Assembly: GCF_000372425.1 (NCBI RefSeq)
Contig: NZ_AQVD01000004.1
Coordinates: 80,902-144,901 of the forward strand
From: Streptococcus ferus DSM 20646
GTDB lineage: Bacteria > Bacillota > Bacilli > Lactobacillales > Streptococcaceae
Direction of reading: 5' to 3'
Length of the DNA stretch: 64,000 nucleotides
The notes beneath the pieces are model-generated. The model worked only from the letters and a program-made list of their open reading frames with translations, was not told where the DNA came from and did not search any database. This document shows, piece by piece, positions 9,361-16,918 of the stretch (position 1 is its first letter; every line of letters starts with the position of its first letter). A program made the translations under genes and the position numbers.

Positions 9361-10392
9361 ATGTCTTTTAAAGCAACGAGTGAAAAGATTAATATTGAAG
9401 AAGTGCGCAGCCTGTCAAAATTGACGGGGGATGCCTTGCTGACAAAAGAAACTCGTGACCGTGAACTGGAGGCTATTTTTAAAGGGGAAGATGACCGGAT
9501 GCTTTTGGTCATTGGTCCTTGTTCTTCGGATAATGAAACGGCTGTTTTGGAATATGCGAAACGGCTGTCTCAATTGCAGGAAGAGGTGAAGGACCGTATC
9601 TTTATGGTGATGCGTGTCTATACGGCCAAGCCCCGTACCAACGGTGATGGCTATAAGGGAATGATGCATCAGCCTCATACAGATTCGGCACCGAGCTTGA
9701 TTAATGGGATTAAGGCAGTGCGCAACCTGCATTACCGAGTTATCACGGAAACAGGGATAACAACTGCTGATGAAATGCTTTATCCCGAAAACCTGCCCTT
9801 GGTAGATGATCTGGTTTCTTATATCGCTGTTGGAGCCCGTTCTGTAGAGGATCAGCAGCACCGTTTCGTGGCTTCAGGCATTGATGTTCCTACGGGCATG
9901 AAAAATCCGACTTCTGGTAATTTAAAAGTAATGTTTAATGGCATTTACGCTGCCCAAAACAAGCAATCCTTCCTGTTTAACAGCGAAGAGGTTGAGACAT
10001 CAGGCAATCCGCTGGCTCATGCAATTCTACGCGGCGCACTCAGTGAGAGTGGTAAATATTTGCCTAATTATTACTATGACAACCTTTTAGAGACCATTAG
10101 TCAGTATGAAGCCATGGGCTTATCTAATCCATTTATCATTATTGATACTAATCATGATAATTCAGGAAAGAATTATTTAGAACAGATTCGTATTGTCCGT
10201 CAAACCCTCATCAACCGTGACTGGAATGAAAAAATCCGCCAAGTTGTTCGTGGTTTTATGATTGAGTCTTATTTGGAAGACGGCCGCCAGGATGACGCAG
10301 AGGTTTTTGGTAAATCCATCACTGATCCATGCCTTGGCTGGGATAAAACGGAAGAACTTGTTCGTGAAATTTATGAAACGTTAGGGAAATAA
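9361..10392 (+). CDS. 3-deoxy-7-phosphoheptulonate (DAHP) synthase, first copy
   Basis: A 343-residue class I (AroF/AroG/AroH type) DAHP synthase. It condenses phosphoenolpyruvate and erythrose-4-phosphate in the first step of the shikimate pathway. Signatures seen: LLVIGPCSSDN, MRVYTAKPRTNGDGYKG, GARSVEDQQHRFVASG, and DTNHDNSGKN for metal binding. It is followed after one base by a close paralogue. The two differ mainly in the N-terminal arm and the 130-260 region, where E. coli isoenzymes bind aromatic amino-acid inhibitors, so they may differ in feedback control (inference). Confidence 0.94.
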   Translation: MSFKATSEKINIEEVRSLSKLTGDALLTKETRDRELEAIFKGEDDRMLLVIGPCSSDNETAVLEYAKRLSQLQEEVKDRIFMVMRVYTAKPRTNGDGYKGMMHQPHTDSAPSLINGIKAVRNLHYRVITETGITTADEMLYPENLPLVDDLVSYIAVGARSVEDQQHRFVASGIDVPTGMKNPTSGNLKVMFNGIYAAQNKQSFLFNSEEVETSGNPLAHAILRGALSESGKYLPNYYYDNLLETISQYEAMGLSNPFIIIDTNHDNSGKNYLEQIRIVRQTLINRDWNEKIRQVVRGFMIESYLEDGRQDDAEVFGKSITDPCLGWDKTEELVREIYETLGK

Positions 10393-10393
10393 G

Positions 10394-11431
10394 ATGGGAA
10401 TACACCAAAGAAGCCAACAGATTGATTTGGCAAAAATTAAAGAAAAGACGACTCTGACTGGGGAGCATCTAGCGAAGAAATTAGCGCGGGATAAAGAGTT
10501 GGAGGCTTTAATAAAGGGAGAGGATGACCGTATTTTACTCGTTATCGGTCCTTGTTCATCCGATAATGAAGAGGCAGCCCTTGACTATGCTAATCGCTTA
10601 GCCAAGCTGCAAGAAGAAGTGAAAGACCGCATTTTCATTGTGATGCGGGCCTATACTTCAAAACCTCGCACCAATGGAGATGGTTATAAGGGAATGATCC
10701 ATCAGCCGGACTCTGCAGAAATGCCTAATTTGCTTGGCGGAGTACAGAGTGTTCGAAACCTTCATTATCGTATTATCACAGAAACAGGTCTGACAACGGC
10801 AGATGAGATGCTGTACCCTTCTAATTTATACTACTTAGATGACTTGATTTCTTACCATGCTATCGGTGCTCGGTCGGTTGAGGATCAGGAACACCGGTTT
10901 GTAGCCTCTGGCTTAGATGTCCCAACAGGTTTAAAGAATCCAACCTCTGGCAACCTCAATGTCATGTTTAATGCGGTTTATGCTGCTCAGACACCGCAAA
11001 ATTTCATTTATCAAAATGCAGAAGTTGATACTGACGGAAATCCTCTGGCTCATGCTATTTTACGAGGGGCAAGTAATGAATATGGGGATTACGTTCCTAA
11101 CTACTATTATGATATTCTGATTAAAGTGATTGCCAAATACAAGGCTATGGGCCTTAAGAATCCTTTTATCGTGATTGATACCAACCATGACAATTCAGGA
11201 AAGAATTATTTGGAGCAGATTCGTATTGTTCGTCAGACGCTGATCAACAGAGCTTGGAATGATGATATCCGTCAGTTGGTGCGTGGCTTTATGATTGAGT
11301 CTTATTTGGAAGACGGCCGTCAGGACAAACCGGAAATTTACGGAAAGTCTATCACCGACCCTTGCCTTGGCTGGGAAAAGACAGCCAGTCTTATTCGTGA
11401 CATTTATCAGACCTTGGGTCAAGAACATTAA
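10394..11431 (+). CDS. 3-deoxy-7-phosphoheptulonate (DAHP) synthase, second copy
   Basis: A 345-residue paralogue of the preceding gene with the same class I motifs (LLVIGPCSSDN, KPRTNGDGYKG, IDTNHDNSGKN). The gene pair is tandem with a 1-bp gap, so the two are co-translated from one mRNA. By eye roughly three quarters of residues match between copies, with both active sites intact, so neither looks like a decaying duplicate. A terminator hairpin follows at 11439. Streptococci of this group are known to carry such a pair; the division of labour is unknown to me. Confidence 0.94.
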   Translation: MGIHQRSQQIDLAKIKEKTTLTGEHLAKKLARDKELEALIKGEDDRILLVIGPCSSDNEEAALDYANRLAKLQEEVKDRIFIVMRAYTSKPRTNGDGYKGMIHQPDSAEMPNLLGGVQSVRNLHYRIITETGLTTADEMLYPSNLYYLDDLISYHAIGARSVEDQEHRFVASGLDVPTGLKNPTSGNLNVMFNAVYAAQTPQNFIYQNAEVDTDGNPLAHAILRGASNEYGDYVPNYYYDILIKVIAKYKAMGLKNPFIVIDTNHDNSGKNYLEQIRIVRQTLINRAWNDDIRQLVRGFMIESYLEDGRQDKPEIYGKSITDPCLGWEKTASLIRDIYQTLGQEH

Positions 11432-11438
11432 GAATGAT

Positions 11439-11462
11439 AAACTAGCATCTGCTAGTTTTTTT
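11439..11462 (+). terminator. Terminator after DAHP synthase pair
   Basis: AAACTAGC and GCTAGTTT form an 8-bp stem with loop ATCT, followed by a T run. It sits only 12 bp before acpS. Confidence 0.85.
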
Positions 11463-11473
11463 AGGAAAGTAGT

Positions 11474-11830
11474 ATGATAGTTGGACATGGAATTGATTTG
11501 CAGGAGATTTCTGCTGTTGCGAAGGCCTATCAAAAACAGCCCCGCTTTGCGCAAAAAGTATTGACGGCGGCCGAGATGGCCATTTTTGAAGGCTTACAGG
11601 GAAAACGGCAAATGGAATTTTTGGCAGGCCGATGGTCGGCTAAAGAAGCCTTCTCAAAGGCTATGGGAAGCGGGATTGGCAAGCTTCGTTTTCAGGATAT
11701 GGAAATACTTGTCAGAGATAATGGAGCCCCTTATTTTGCCAAATCTCCCTTCTCAGGCAATGTTTTTCTGAGCATTTCACATTCGGCTGATTTTGTTCAA
11801 GCCAGTGTCATTTTGGAGGAAATTCAATGA
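11474..11830 (+). CDS. acpS: Holo-[acyl-carrier-protein] synthase
   Basis: A 118-residue phosphopantetheinyl transferase that moves the 4'-phosphopantetheine arm of CoA onto ACP Ser for fatty acid synthesis. Metal-binding residues are in the [11 protein letters not shown] and [12 protein letters not shown] motifs, both seen, and the C-terminal SISHSADF strand is present. Length is the family norm. It starts at ATG 11474 after AGGAAAG and overlaps alr by 4 bp (ATGA), the standard streptococcal acpS-alr pairing. Confidence 0.96.
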   Translation: MIVGHGIDLQEISAVAKAYQKQPRFAQKVLTAAEMAIFEGLQGKRQMEFLAGRWSAKEAFSKAMGSGIGKLRFQDMEILVRDNGAPYFAKSPFSGNVFLSISHSADFVQASVILEEIQ

Positions 11831-12930
11831 TTGCAAGTTATCATCGTCCAACAGTTGCTAATGTCAAGCTTGATCACATTCTTTTTAATACCCAGCAGCT
11901 TCAGGAGAGGCTTCCAGAATCAACAAAAACTTTGGCTGTCGTTAAGGCCAATGCTTATGGTCATGGGGCTGTGCCAGTAGCCAAGGCGCTTGCGGATCAG
12001 GTTGATGGCTTCTGTGTGTCCAATTTGGACGAGGCTATTGAGTTGCGGATGGCGGGAATCAGCCAGTTTATACTGATTTTAGGGGTTGTTCTGCCTGAGG
12101 AGATCTTTCTGGCCAAACAAGAAAAACTAGCCGTGACCGTTGCCAGTCTTGACTGGCTGGAGCTGGTCCGTCAACAAAAATGTGACTTAAGAGGTTTGTC
12201 TGTTCATATCAAGGTTGATTCGGGCATGGGACGTCTGGGGGTACGCTGTCTTGATGATGCTAATAGGCTGATCAAGGGGCTGAAGGAGGCTGGATCGGAG
12301 GTTGATGGTATTTTTACCCACTTTGCAACAGCTGACGAAGCGTCTGATGTTAAGTTTAATCAGCAGTTGACTTTTTTTGACAGCTTGGTGAATCAATTAG
12401 ATGATAAACCAGCGATGGTTCATGCTTCTAATTCAGCGACTAGTATCTGGCATCAGGATACTGTCATGAATGCGGTTAGGTTGGGGATTGCTATTTACGG
12501 TCTGAACCCAAGCGGTCATGACCTTCCTTTACCTTTTGAACTCAAACCTGCTTTGACCTTAGAGTCTGCTCTGGTTCATGTGAAAACACTCCCTGCTGGA
12601 GAAACGGTTGGCTATGGGGCTACTTATAAAACGGCTGCAGAGGAAGTGATTGGAACGGTTCCGATTGGTTATGCCGATGGCTGGACACGTGATTTACAAG
12701 GTTTTGAGGTATTGGTGGATGGGCAAAGGTGTGAGATTGTCGGACGAGTATCGATGGACCAGATAACCATCAAACTTCCTAAGAGTTATCCGCTTGGGAC
12801 AGTGGTTACGCTGATAGGCAGTAATGGCAGTGATGACATCTCGGCAACCGATTTGGCAGAGAAGAGAGGAACCATCAACTACGAGGTGTTGTGCTTAATC
12901 AGTGACCGAGTGCCTCGGAAATATCGATAG
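11827..12930 (+). CDS. alr: Alanine racemase
   Basis: A 367-residue PLP enzyme converting L-Ala to D-Ala for peptidoglycan. The PLP lysine motif [11 protein letters not shown] lies near residue 40, [13 protein letters not shown] in the barrel, and the catalytic Tyr region [10 protein letters not shown] in the C-terminal domain, followed by RVSMDQI. It overlaps acpS by 4 bp, so translation is likely coupled. A short terminator follows, separating it from recG. Confidence 0.97.
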   Translation: MIASYHRPTVANVKLDHILFNTQQLQERLPESTKTLAVVKANAYGHGAVPVAKALADQVDGFCVSNLDEAIELRMAGISQFILILGVVLPEEIFLAKQEKLAVTVASLDWLELVRQQKCDLRGLSVHIKVDSGMGRLGVRCLDDANRLIKGLKEAGSEVDGIFTHFATADEASDVKFNQQLTFFDSLVNQLDDKPAMVHASNSATSIWHQDTVMNAVRLGIAIYGLNPSGHDLPLPFELKPALTLESALVHVKTLPAGETVGYGATYKTAAEEVIGTVPIGYADGWTRDLQGFEVLVDGQRCEIVGRVSMDQITIKLPKSYPLGTVVTLIGSNGSDDISATDLAEKRGTINYEVLCLISDRVPRKYR

Positions 12931-12931
12931 G

Positions 12932-12954
12932 GTCCAGCTCGTTCTGGACTTTTT
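12932..12954 (+). terminator. alr terminator
   Basis: GTCCAG and CTGGAC form a 6-bp stem followed by TTTTT. Short but well formed. Confidence 0.7.
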
Positions 12955-12995
12955 CGCTTTGCTGTCATGACCGAAATAAATCAAATGAGGTTTTT

Positions 12996-15011
12996 ATGGA
13001 CTTACAATCGTCACTTGCCGCACTGAAAGGGCTAGGCCCTAAGTCGGCGGAAAAATTTCAGAAATTAGGGATTTTTACCATAGAAGATCTCTTGCTCTAC
13101 TACCCTTTTCGCTATGAAGATTTTAAATCTAAATCGATCTTTGACTTACTGGATGGTGAGAAAGCTGTTGTGACAGGGACTGTGGTGACACCTGCCAATG
13201 TCCAGTACTATGGCTTTAAGCGCAATCGTCTGTCTTTCAAAGTAAAGCAGGGAGAGGCTGTTGTTGCAGTATCGTTTTTTAACCAGCCTTATCTGCAGGA
13301 CAAGATTGAACTGGGTTCTGAAATAGCTATTTTTGGAAAATGGGACCAGGCCAAATCAGCTTTGACAGGCATGAAAGTCTTGGCTCAGGTACAAGATGAT
13401 ATGCAGCCAGTTTATCATGTCGCTCAGGGGATTTCGCAGGCCGCTCTTGTTAAAGCAATCAAGTCAGCTATTGATGCAGGAATGGCCGCCAAACTGTCGG
13501 AAAATTTACCTCAGTTTCTGCTGGAGCGCTATCGCTTAATGGGAAGAGAGGCTGCTGTGTTGGCCATGCATTTCCCCAAAGATTTGTCAGACTATCAGCA
13601 GGCTCTTCGCCGAATAAAATTTGAAGAACTCTTTTATTTTCAGCTTCATCTTCAGCTTTTGAAAGCTCAAAACAAGTCGGAGACGAATGGTTTGGCAATC
13701 CTTTATGATGAGTCGGCCCTGAACGAGCAGATTAAGGCTCTGCCTTTTCCTTTGACAAGGGCTCAGCAATCAGCTTTGGCTGATATTTTGGCTGATATGC
13801 AATCAGGATCCCATATGAATCGGCTGTTGCAGGGGGATGTTGGATCGGGGAAGACCGTGGTCGCCAGTTTGGCTATGTATGCCGCCTATACAGCCGGGCT
13901 TCAGTCGGCTCTTATGGTGCCGACTGAAATCTTGGCAGAACAGCATTATGACAGCCTTAGGCAGTTTTTTCCTGATTTATCGATTGCGCTTCTGACGTCT
14001 GGCATGAAAACGGCTGTTAGACGGTCGGCCTTGCAGGCCATTGCGGATGGCTCTGTGGATATGATTGTGGGGACCCATGCCTTGATTCAGGAAGGTGTGG
14101 ATTACCATCGGCTGGGTCTGGTGATTACGGATGAGCAGCATCGTTTTGGGGTTAAACAGCGGCGGCAATTCCGAGAAAAAGGCGAAAATCCGGATGTTCT
14201 CATGATGACAGCGACTCCAATTCCTAGAACGCTGGCCATTACAGCTTTTGGAGAGATGGATGTTTCTCTTATTGATGAATTGCCGGCTGGCAGAAAACCG
14301 ATTGTAACCCGTTGGGTTAAACATGAGCAACTCGAAAAGGTTCTGTCTTGGATGAAAGAGCAGATTGCAGCAGGGGGGCAGGTTTATGTGATTTCCCCCT
14401 TAATAGAAGAATCTGAGAGCCTTGATTTAAAAAATGCTGTCGATTTGGAACATGAGCTAGCGGCCTATTTTGGAGAAGCGGCCCGCATTGCACTGATGCA
14501 TGGCAGAATGAAGACGGATGAGAAAGAGCGTATCATGACGGCCTTTAAAGACAGACAAGTTGATATATTAGTATCAACAACGGTTATTGAGGTTGGTGTC
14601 AATGTTCCCAATGCTACGATTATCATGATTATGGATGCGGATCGTTTTGGTCTCAGCCAGCTGCACCAGCTTCGAGGGCGTGTCGGACGGGGAGATAAAC
14701 AGTCTTACGCGGTTTTAGTCGCTAATCCTAAGACAGACAGTGGTAAAAATCGGATGCGGATTATGACAGAAACATTGGATGGTTTTCTTCTTGCAGAAGA
14801 GGATCTAAAAATGCGGGGGTCGGGTGAAATTTTCGGTACCCGTCAGTCGGGTATTCCTGAATTTAAGACGGCAGATCTGGTAGAAGATTACCCTATTTTA
14901 GAGGAAGCCAGAAAGGTTGCTGCTGATATTGTCAGCCAGCCAAATTGGCAAAAAGATCCTAGATGGCATGTTCTCCTCGGAAACCTCAAAAAAAGTGATC
15001 ATTTCGATTAA
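12996..15011 (+). CDS. recG: ATP-dependent DNA helicase RecG
   Basis: A 671-residue superfamily 2 helicase that regresses stalled forks and processes branched DNA. The N-terminal wedge domain begins with LKGLGPKSAEKFQKLGI. Then come Walker A (GDVGSGKTVVA), the DEQHRFGVKQR box, MTATPIPRTLAI, and the helicase C-terminal motifs TTVIEVGVNVPNA and QLRGRVGRG. Full length for the family. ATG 12996 follows a TGAGG site. The gene is directly followed by the small unit at 15.0-15.2 kb. Confidence 0.97.
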   Translation: MDLQSSLAALKGLGPKSAEKFQKLGIFTIEDLLLYYPFRYEDFKSKSIFDLLDGEKAVVTGTVVTPANVQYYGFKRNRLSFKVKQGEAVVAVSFFNQPYLQDKIELGSEIAIFGKWDQAKSALTGMKVLAQVQDDMQPVYHVAQGISQAALVKAIKSAIDAGMAAKLSENLPQFLLERYRLMGREAAVLAMHFPKDLSDYQQALRRIKFEELFYFQLHLQLLKAQNKSETNGLAILYDESALNEQIKALPFPLTRAQQSALADILADMQSGSHMNRLLQGDVGSGKTVVASLAMYAAYTAGLQSALMVPTEILAEQHYDSLRQFFPDLSIALLTSGMKTAVRRSALQAIADGSVDMIVGTHALIQEGVDYHRLGLVITDEQHRFGVKQRRQFREKGENPDVLMMTATPIPRTLAITAFGEMDVSLIDELPAGRKPIVTRWVKHEQLEKVLSWMKEQIAAGGQVYVISPLIEESESLDLKNAVDLEHELAAYFGEAARIALMHGRMKTDEKERIMTAFKDRQVDILVSTTVIEVGVNVPNATIIMIMDADRFGLSQLHQLRGRVGRGDKQSYAVLVANPKTDSGKNRMRIMTETLDGFLLAEEDLKMRGSGEIFGTRQSGIPEFKTADLVEDYPILEEARKVAADIVSQPNWQKDPRWHVLLGNLKKSDHFD

Positions 15012-15017
15012 GATTTC

Positions 15018-15061
15018 TGTAAGAATTGGCTAAGGTTTGTTTAAGCTTTACAGCCTATACT
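15018..15061 (+). promoter_or_regulatory. CiaR-like direct-repeat promoter
   Basis: Three hexamers ending TAAG occur at exact 11-bp steps: TGTAAG (15018-15023), GCTAAG (15029-15034) and TTTAAG (15040-15045), each separated by 5 bp. The last lies 10 bp before a -10 element TATACT (15056-15061), and there is no canonical -35. The published CiaR consensus in streptococci is TTTAAG-N5-TTTAAG just upstream of the -10. Only one hexamer is a perfect match, so CiaR control is inference. Confidence 0.6.
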
Positions 15062-15091
15062 AAGTTCATCAAATGAAAGAGGTGATGACGT

Positions 15092-15166
15092 ATGACAGTA
15101 AAACTCAAAGTGACCTATGCCAAAAAATTTAAAGCGACAATGCTACCTTCACCTTATGGAAAATAA
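15092..15166 (+). CDS. Possible 24-residue cationic peptide
   Basis: A short ORF encoding MTVKLKVTYAKK followed by FKATMLPSPYGK. It has seven lysines and no acidic residues, no hydrophobic signal and no Cys. A ribosome binding site, AGAGGTGAT, ends a few bases before ATG 15092. It lies inside a unit of about 150 nt with a CiaR-like promoter at 15018-15061 and an intrinsic terminator at 15190-15216, so promoter, RBS, ORF and terminator are all in order. I do not recognise a family. The transcript could equally be a small regulatory RNA of csRNA type: CTCCT after the stop could pair with Shine-Dalgarno sequences. Whether the peptide is made is unknown. Confidence 0.5.
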   Translation: MTVKLKVTYAKKFKATMLPSPYGK

Positions 15167-15189
15167 GAAAAACTCCTGATAAGACGTTT

Positions 15190-15216
15190 AAAAGCCGGTT
15201 CAATACCGGTTTTTTT
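15190..15216 (+). terminator. Terminator of the small peptide/sRNA unit
   Basis: AAAGCCGGT and ACCGGTTTT pair (with one G-T) around TCAAT and run into a string of T. It closes the roughly 150-nt unit that starts near 15068. Confidence 0.85.
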
Positions 15217-15228
15217 ATTGTCCCACAA

Positions 15229-15256
15229 AGCAAGCGCTTTCTAGATGTGTTATAAT
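15229..15256 (+). promoter_or_regulatory. Aldo/keto reductase promoter with cre-like site
   Basis: TATAAT is at 15251-15256. AGCAAGCGCTTTCT (15229-15242) matches the core of a catabolite-responsive element with mismatches at both ends, and overlaps where the -35 should be. CcpA repression is plausible but unproven. Confidence 0.5.
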
Positions 15257-15278
15257 AAGGTGATATGGGAGGTAGGAT

Positions 15279-16193
15279 ATGTTAATGGAAATTGGAAAAA
15301 GTGGCCTGAAAGGTTCCAGAATTGCCCTTGGCTGTATGCGTATGGCAGATTTGACGGTCAAGGAAGCGGAGACCGTTATCGGAACGGCTCTAGAAAATGG
15401 TCTTAATTTTTTTGACCATGCAGATATTTATGGAGGCGGTCAGTCGGAGTTACGTTTTTCGGAGGCCCTGCAAGCCTTAGATGTCAGACGAGAAGACATC
15501 ATCGTGCAGTCAAAGTGCGGTATTCAAAAAGGTTTCTTTGATTTCTCAAAGGATCACATCTTGACATCTGTAGATGGGATATTGAGCCGTTTGGGAACAG
15601 ATTATTTAGATTTTTTGCTTTTGCATAGACCAGATGCGCTGATGGAGCCAGAAGAGGTGGCAGAAGCCTTCAGTCTTTTAGAAAAGGCAGGTAAGGTCAA
15701 GCACTTTGGTGTCAGCAATCAAAATCGCAGTCAAATGGCATTTCTTAACCATTACCTAAAACAGGATTTGCAGGTCAATCAGTTGCAGCTGTCCCCAGTT
15801 CATAGCCCCATTATTGATGCAGGGCTTAATGTCAATATGGTAACTTCTGCATCAGCAGACAGAGATGGAGGCATTATGGATTACTGCCGTTTGAATCAGA
15901 TAACGATTCAGGCTTGGTCGCCTTTTCAAATTGATTTGAATCAAGGGACTTTCTTTGGGAAGGCAGCTTACCAGCAGCTTAATGACACATTAAACGACTA
16001 TGCAGGCCGCTATCAAGTATCACCAGAAGCTATTGTGACAGCCTGGATATTACGGCATCCGGCTAAGATACAGACAGTTGTCGGGAGCATGAATCCTGAG
16101 CGAATCTCGAAAATAGCAGAAGCAGAGAAAGTGGTACTATCAAGACCAGAGTGGTATGAGATTTATCAAAGGGCTGGGCACAGCCTGCCTTAG
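15279..16193 (+). CDS. Aldo/keto reductase
   Basis: A 304-residue NAD(P)H-dependent oxidoreductase of the AKR superfamily, closest in feel to the YdhF-type group. The catalytic Asp-Tyr-Lys-His set can be placed: FDHADIYGGGQSE supplies Asp and Tyr, VQSKCGI the Lys, and LLLHRPD the His. The C-terminal cofactor region reads VVGSMNPERI. Start at ATG 15279 after GGGAGG. The substrate cannot be told from sequence. The gene is followed 11 bp later by a membrane metalloprotease gene, so the two probably form an operon. A cre-like box in the promoter hints at carbon control. Confidence 0.88.
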   Translation: MLMEIGKSGLKGSRIALGCMRMADLTVKEAETVIGTALENGLNFFDHADIYGGGQSELRFSEALQALDVRREDIIVQSKCGIQKGFFDFSKDHILTSVDGILSRLGTDYLDFLLLHRPDALMEPEEVAEAFSLLEKAGKVKHFGVSNQNRSQMAFLNHYLKQDLQVNQLQLSPVHSPIIDAGLNVNMVTSASADRDGGIMDYCRLNQITIQAWSPFQIDLNQGTFFGKAAYQQLNDTLNDYAGRYQVSPEAIVTAWILRHPAKIQTVVGSMNPERISKIAEAEKVVLSRPEWYEIYQRAGHSLP

Positions 16194-16204
16194 GAGGTGA
16201 TTGG

Positions 16205-16777
16205 ATGATATTGGTTGACAAGGTTGATATCATGGGGAACAAGCGGCTAGTGCTTTGGCTTAACCTTCTTGCTTTGTTATTGTTCTTACTCTTTTGCTGT
16301 CTTTTTTCAACTTTTGCCTTCTGGCTGAGACCGACGAGGCAGCTGGTTTTTGAGCTTGATCTTAAGGACCTCCTGTTATTGATTGGAGCCATGCTGCTTA
16401 TCTTGGTGATCCATGAACTGATTCATGGTCTCTTCTTTAAATGGTTTAAGCCTGAAAATAAGATCAAGTTTGGGATAAAATGGAAGTCCGGTATGGCCTA
16501 CGCCATCAGTCCGGGGTCTTTGTACTCACGGCGACAGATGTTGGTGATTGGCTTGGCGCCTTTTGTCTTCTGGACGCTTGTCTTAAGTTTATTATTTGCC
16601 GCCCATTTCATCAGTCATCCGACCTACATCGGTTTGGTCTCACTTCATGCGGCGGGCTGTGCAGGTGATTTTTACTACGTCTGGCTCCTGCTGGTTAAAT
16701 ATGCCAGAGGAGACATCTTGGCGGAGGATACGGCAACGGGTTTGTTGATTTATCGTCCGTCAGAAGGAAGGGATTAA
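16205..16777 (+). CDS. Membrane zinc metalloprotease-like protein (DUF3267)
   Basis: A 190-residue integral membrane protein with four likely transmembrane segments. Between segments two and three lies VIHELIHGLFFKWF, an HExxH zinc motif embedded in a hydrophobic stretch. That, plus the SPGSLYSRRQM loop and the following GLAPF, fits the DUF3267 putative metalloprotease family. Its substrate is unknown. The start at ATG 16205 follows an excellent GGAGGTGAT site overlapping the end of the reductase region. A terminator overlaps its stop codon. Confidence 0.8.
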   Translation: MILVDKVDIMGNKRLVLWLNLLALLLFLLFCCLFSTFAFWLRPTRQLVFELDLKDLLLLIGAMLLILVIHELIHGLFFKWFKPENKIKFGIKWKSGMAYAISPGSLYSRRQMLVIGLAPFVFWTLVLSLLFAAHFISHPTYIGLVSLHAAGCAGDFYYVWLLLVKYARGDILAEDTATGLLIYRPSEGRD

Positions 16778-16803
16778 AAAAGGCATTGAAAAATGCCTTT
16801 TTT
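16776..16803 (+). terminator. Terminator after DUF3267 gene
   Basis: AAAAAAGGCATT and AATGCCTTTTTT form a 12-bp stem with loop GAAA. It overlaps the stop codon of the upstream gene. Confidence 0.9.
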
Positions 16804-16918
16804 AATGCCTGGAATTCTTGAGTCCAATGAGAGCCCTCAAAGGGCCCTTTCAATTTGGGCACAATAAGTCTGGAAAAGGCTTGCCAAATAAACTACAATT
16901 TTAGTGAGGAGGAACTAA

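Noticed and set aside
9415..9861. 148-codon minus-strand ORF inside the first DAHP synthase gene
   Set aside because: Shadow of a strongly conserved gene; no promoter or ribosome binding site.
15073..15132. Alternative 19-codon ORF overlapping the 24-codon peptide
   Set aside because: Its ATG has no ribosome binding site; the good site AGAGGTGAT fits ATG 15092 instead.
16860..16898. Sigma-54-like -24/-12 spacing upstream of the PTS regulator
   Set aside because: Streptococci lack RpoN and the spacing does not truly fit; treated as coincidence.
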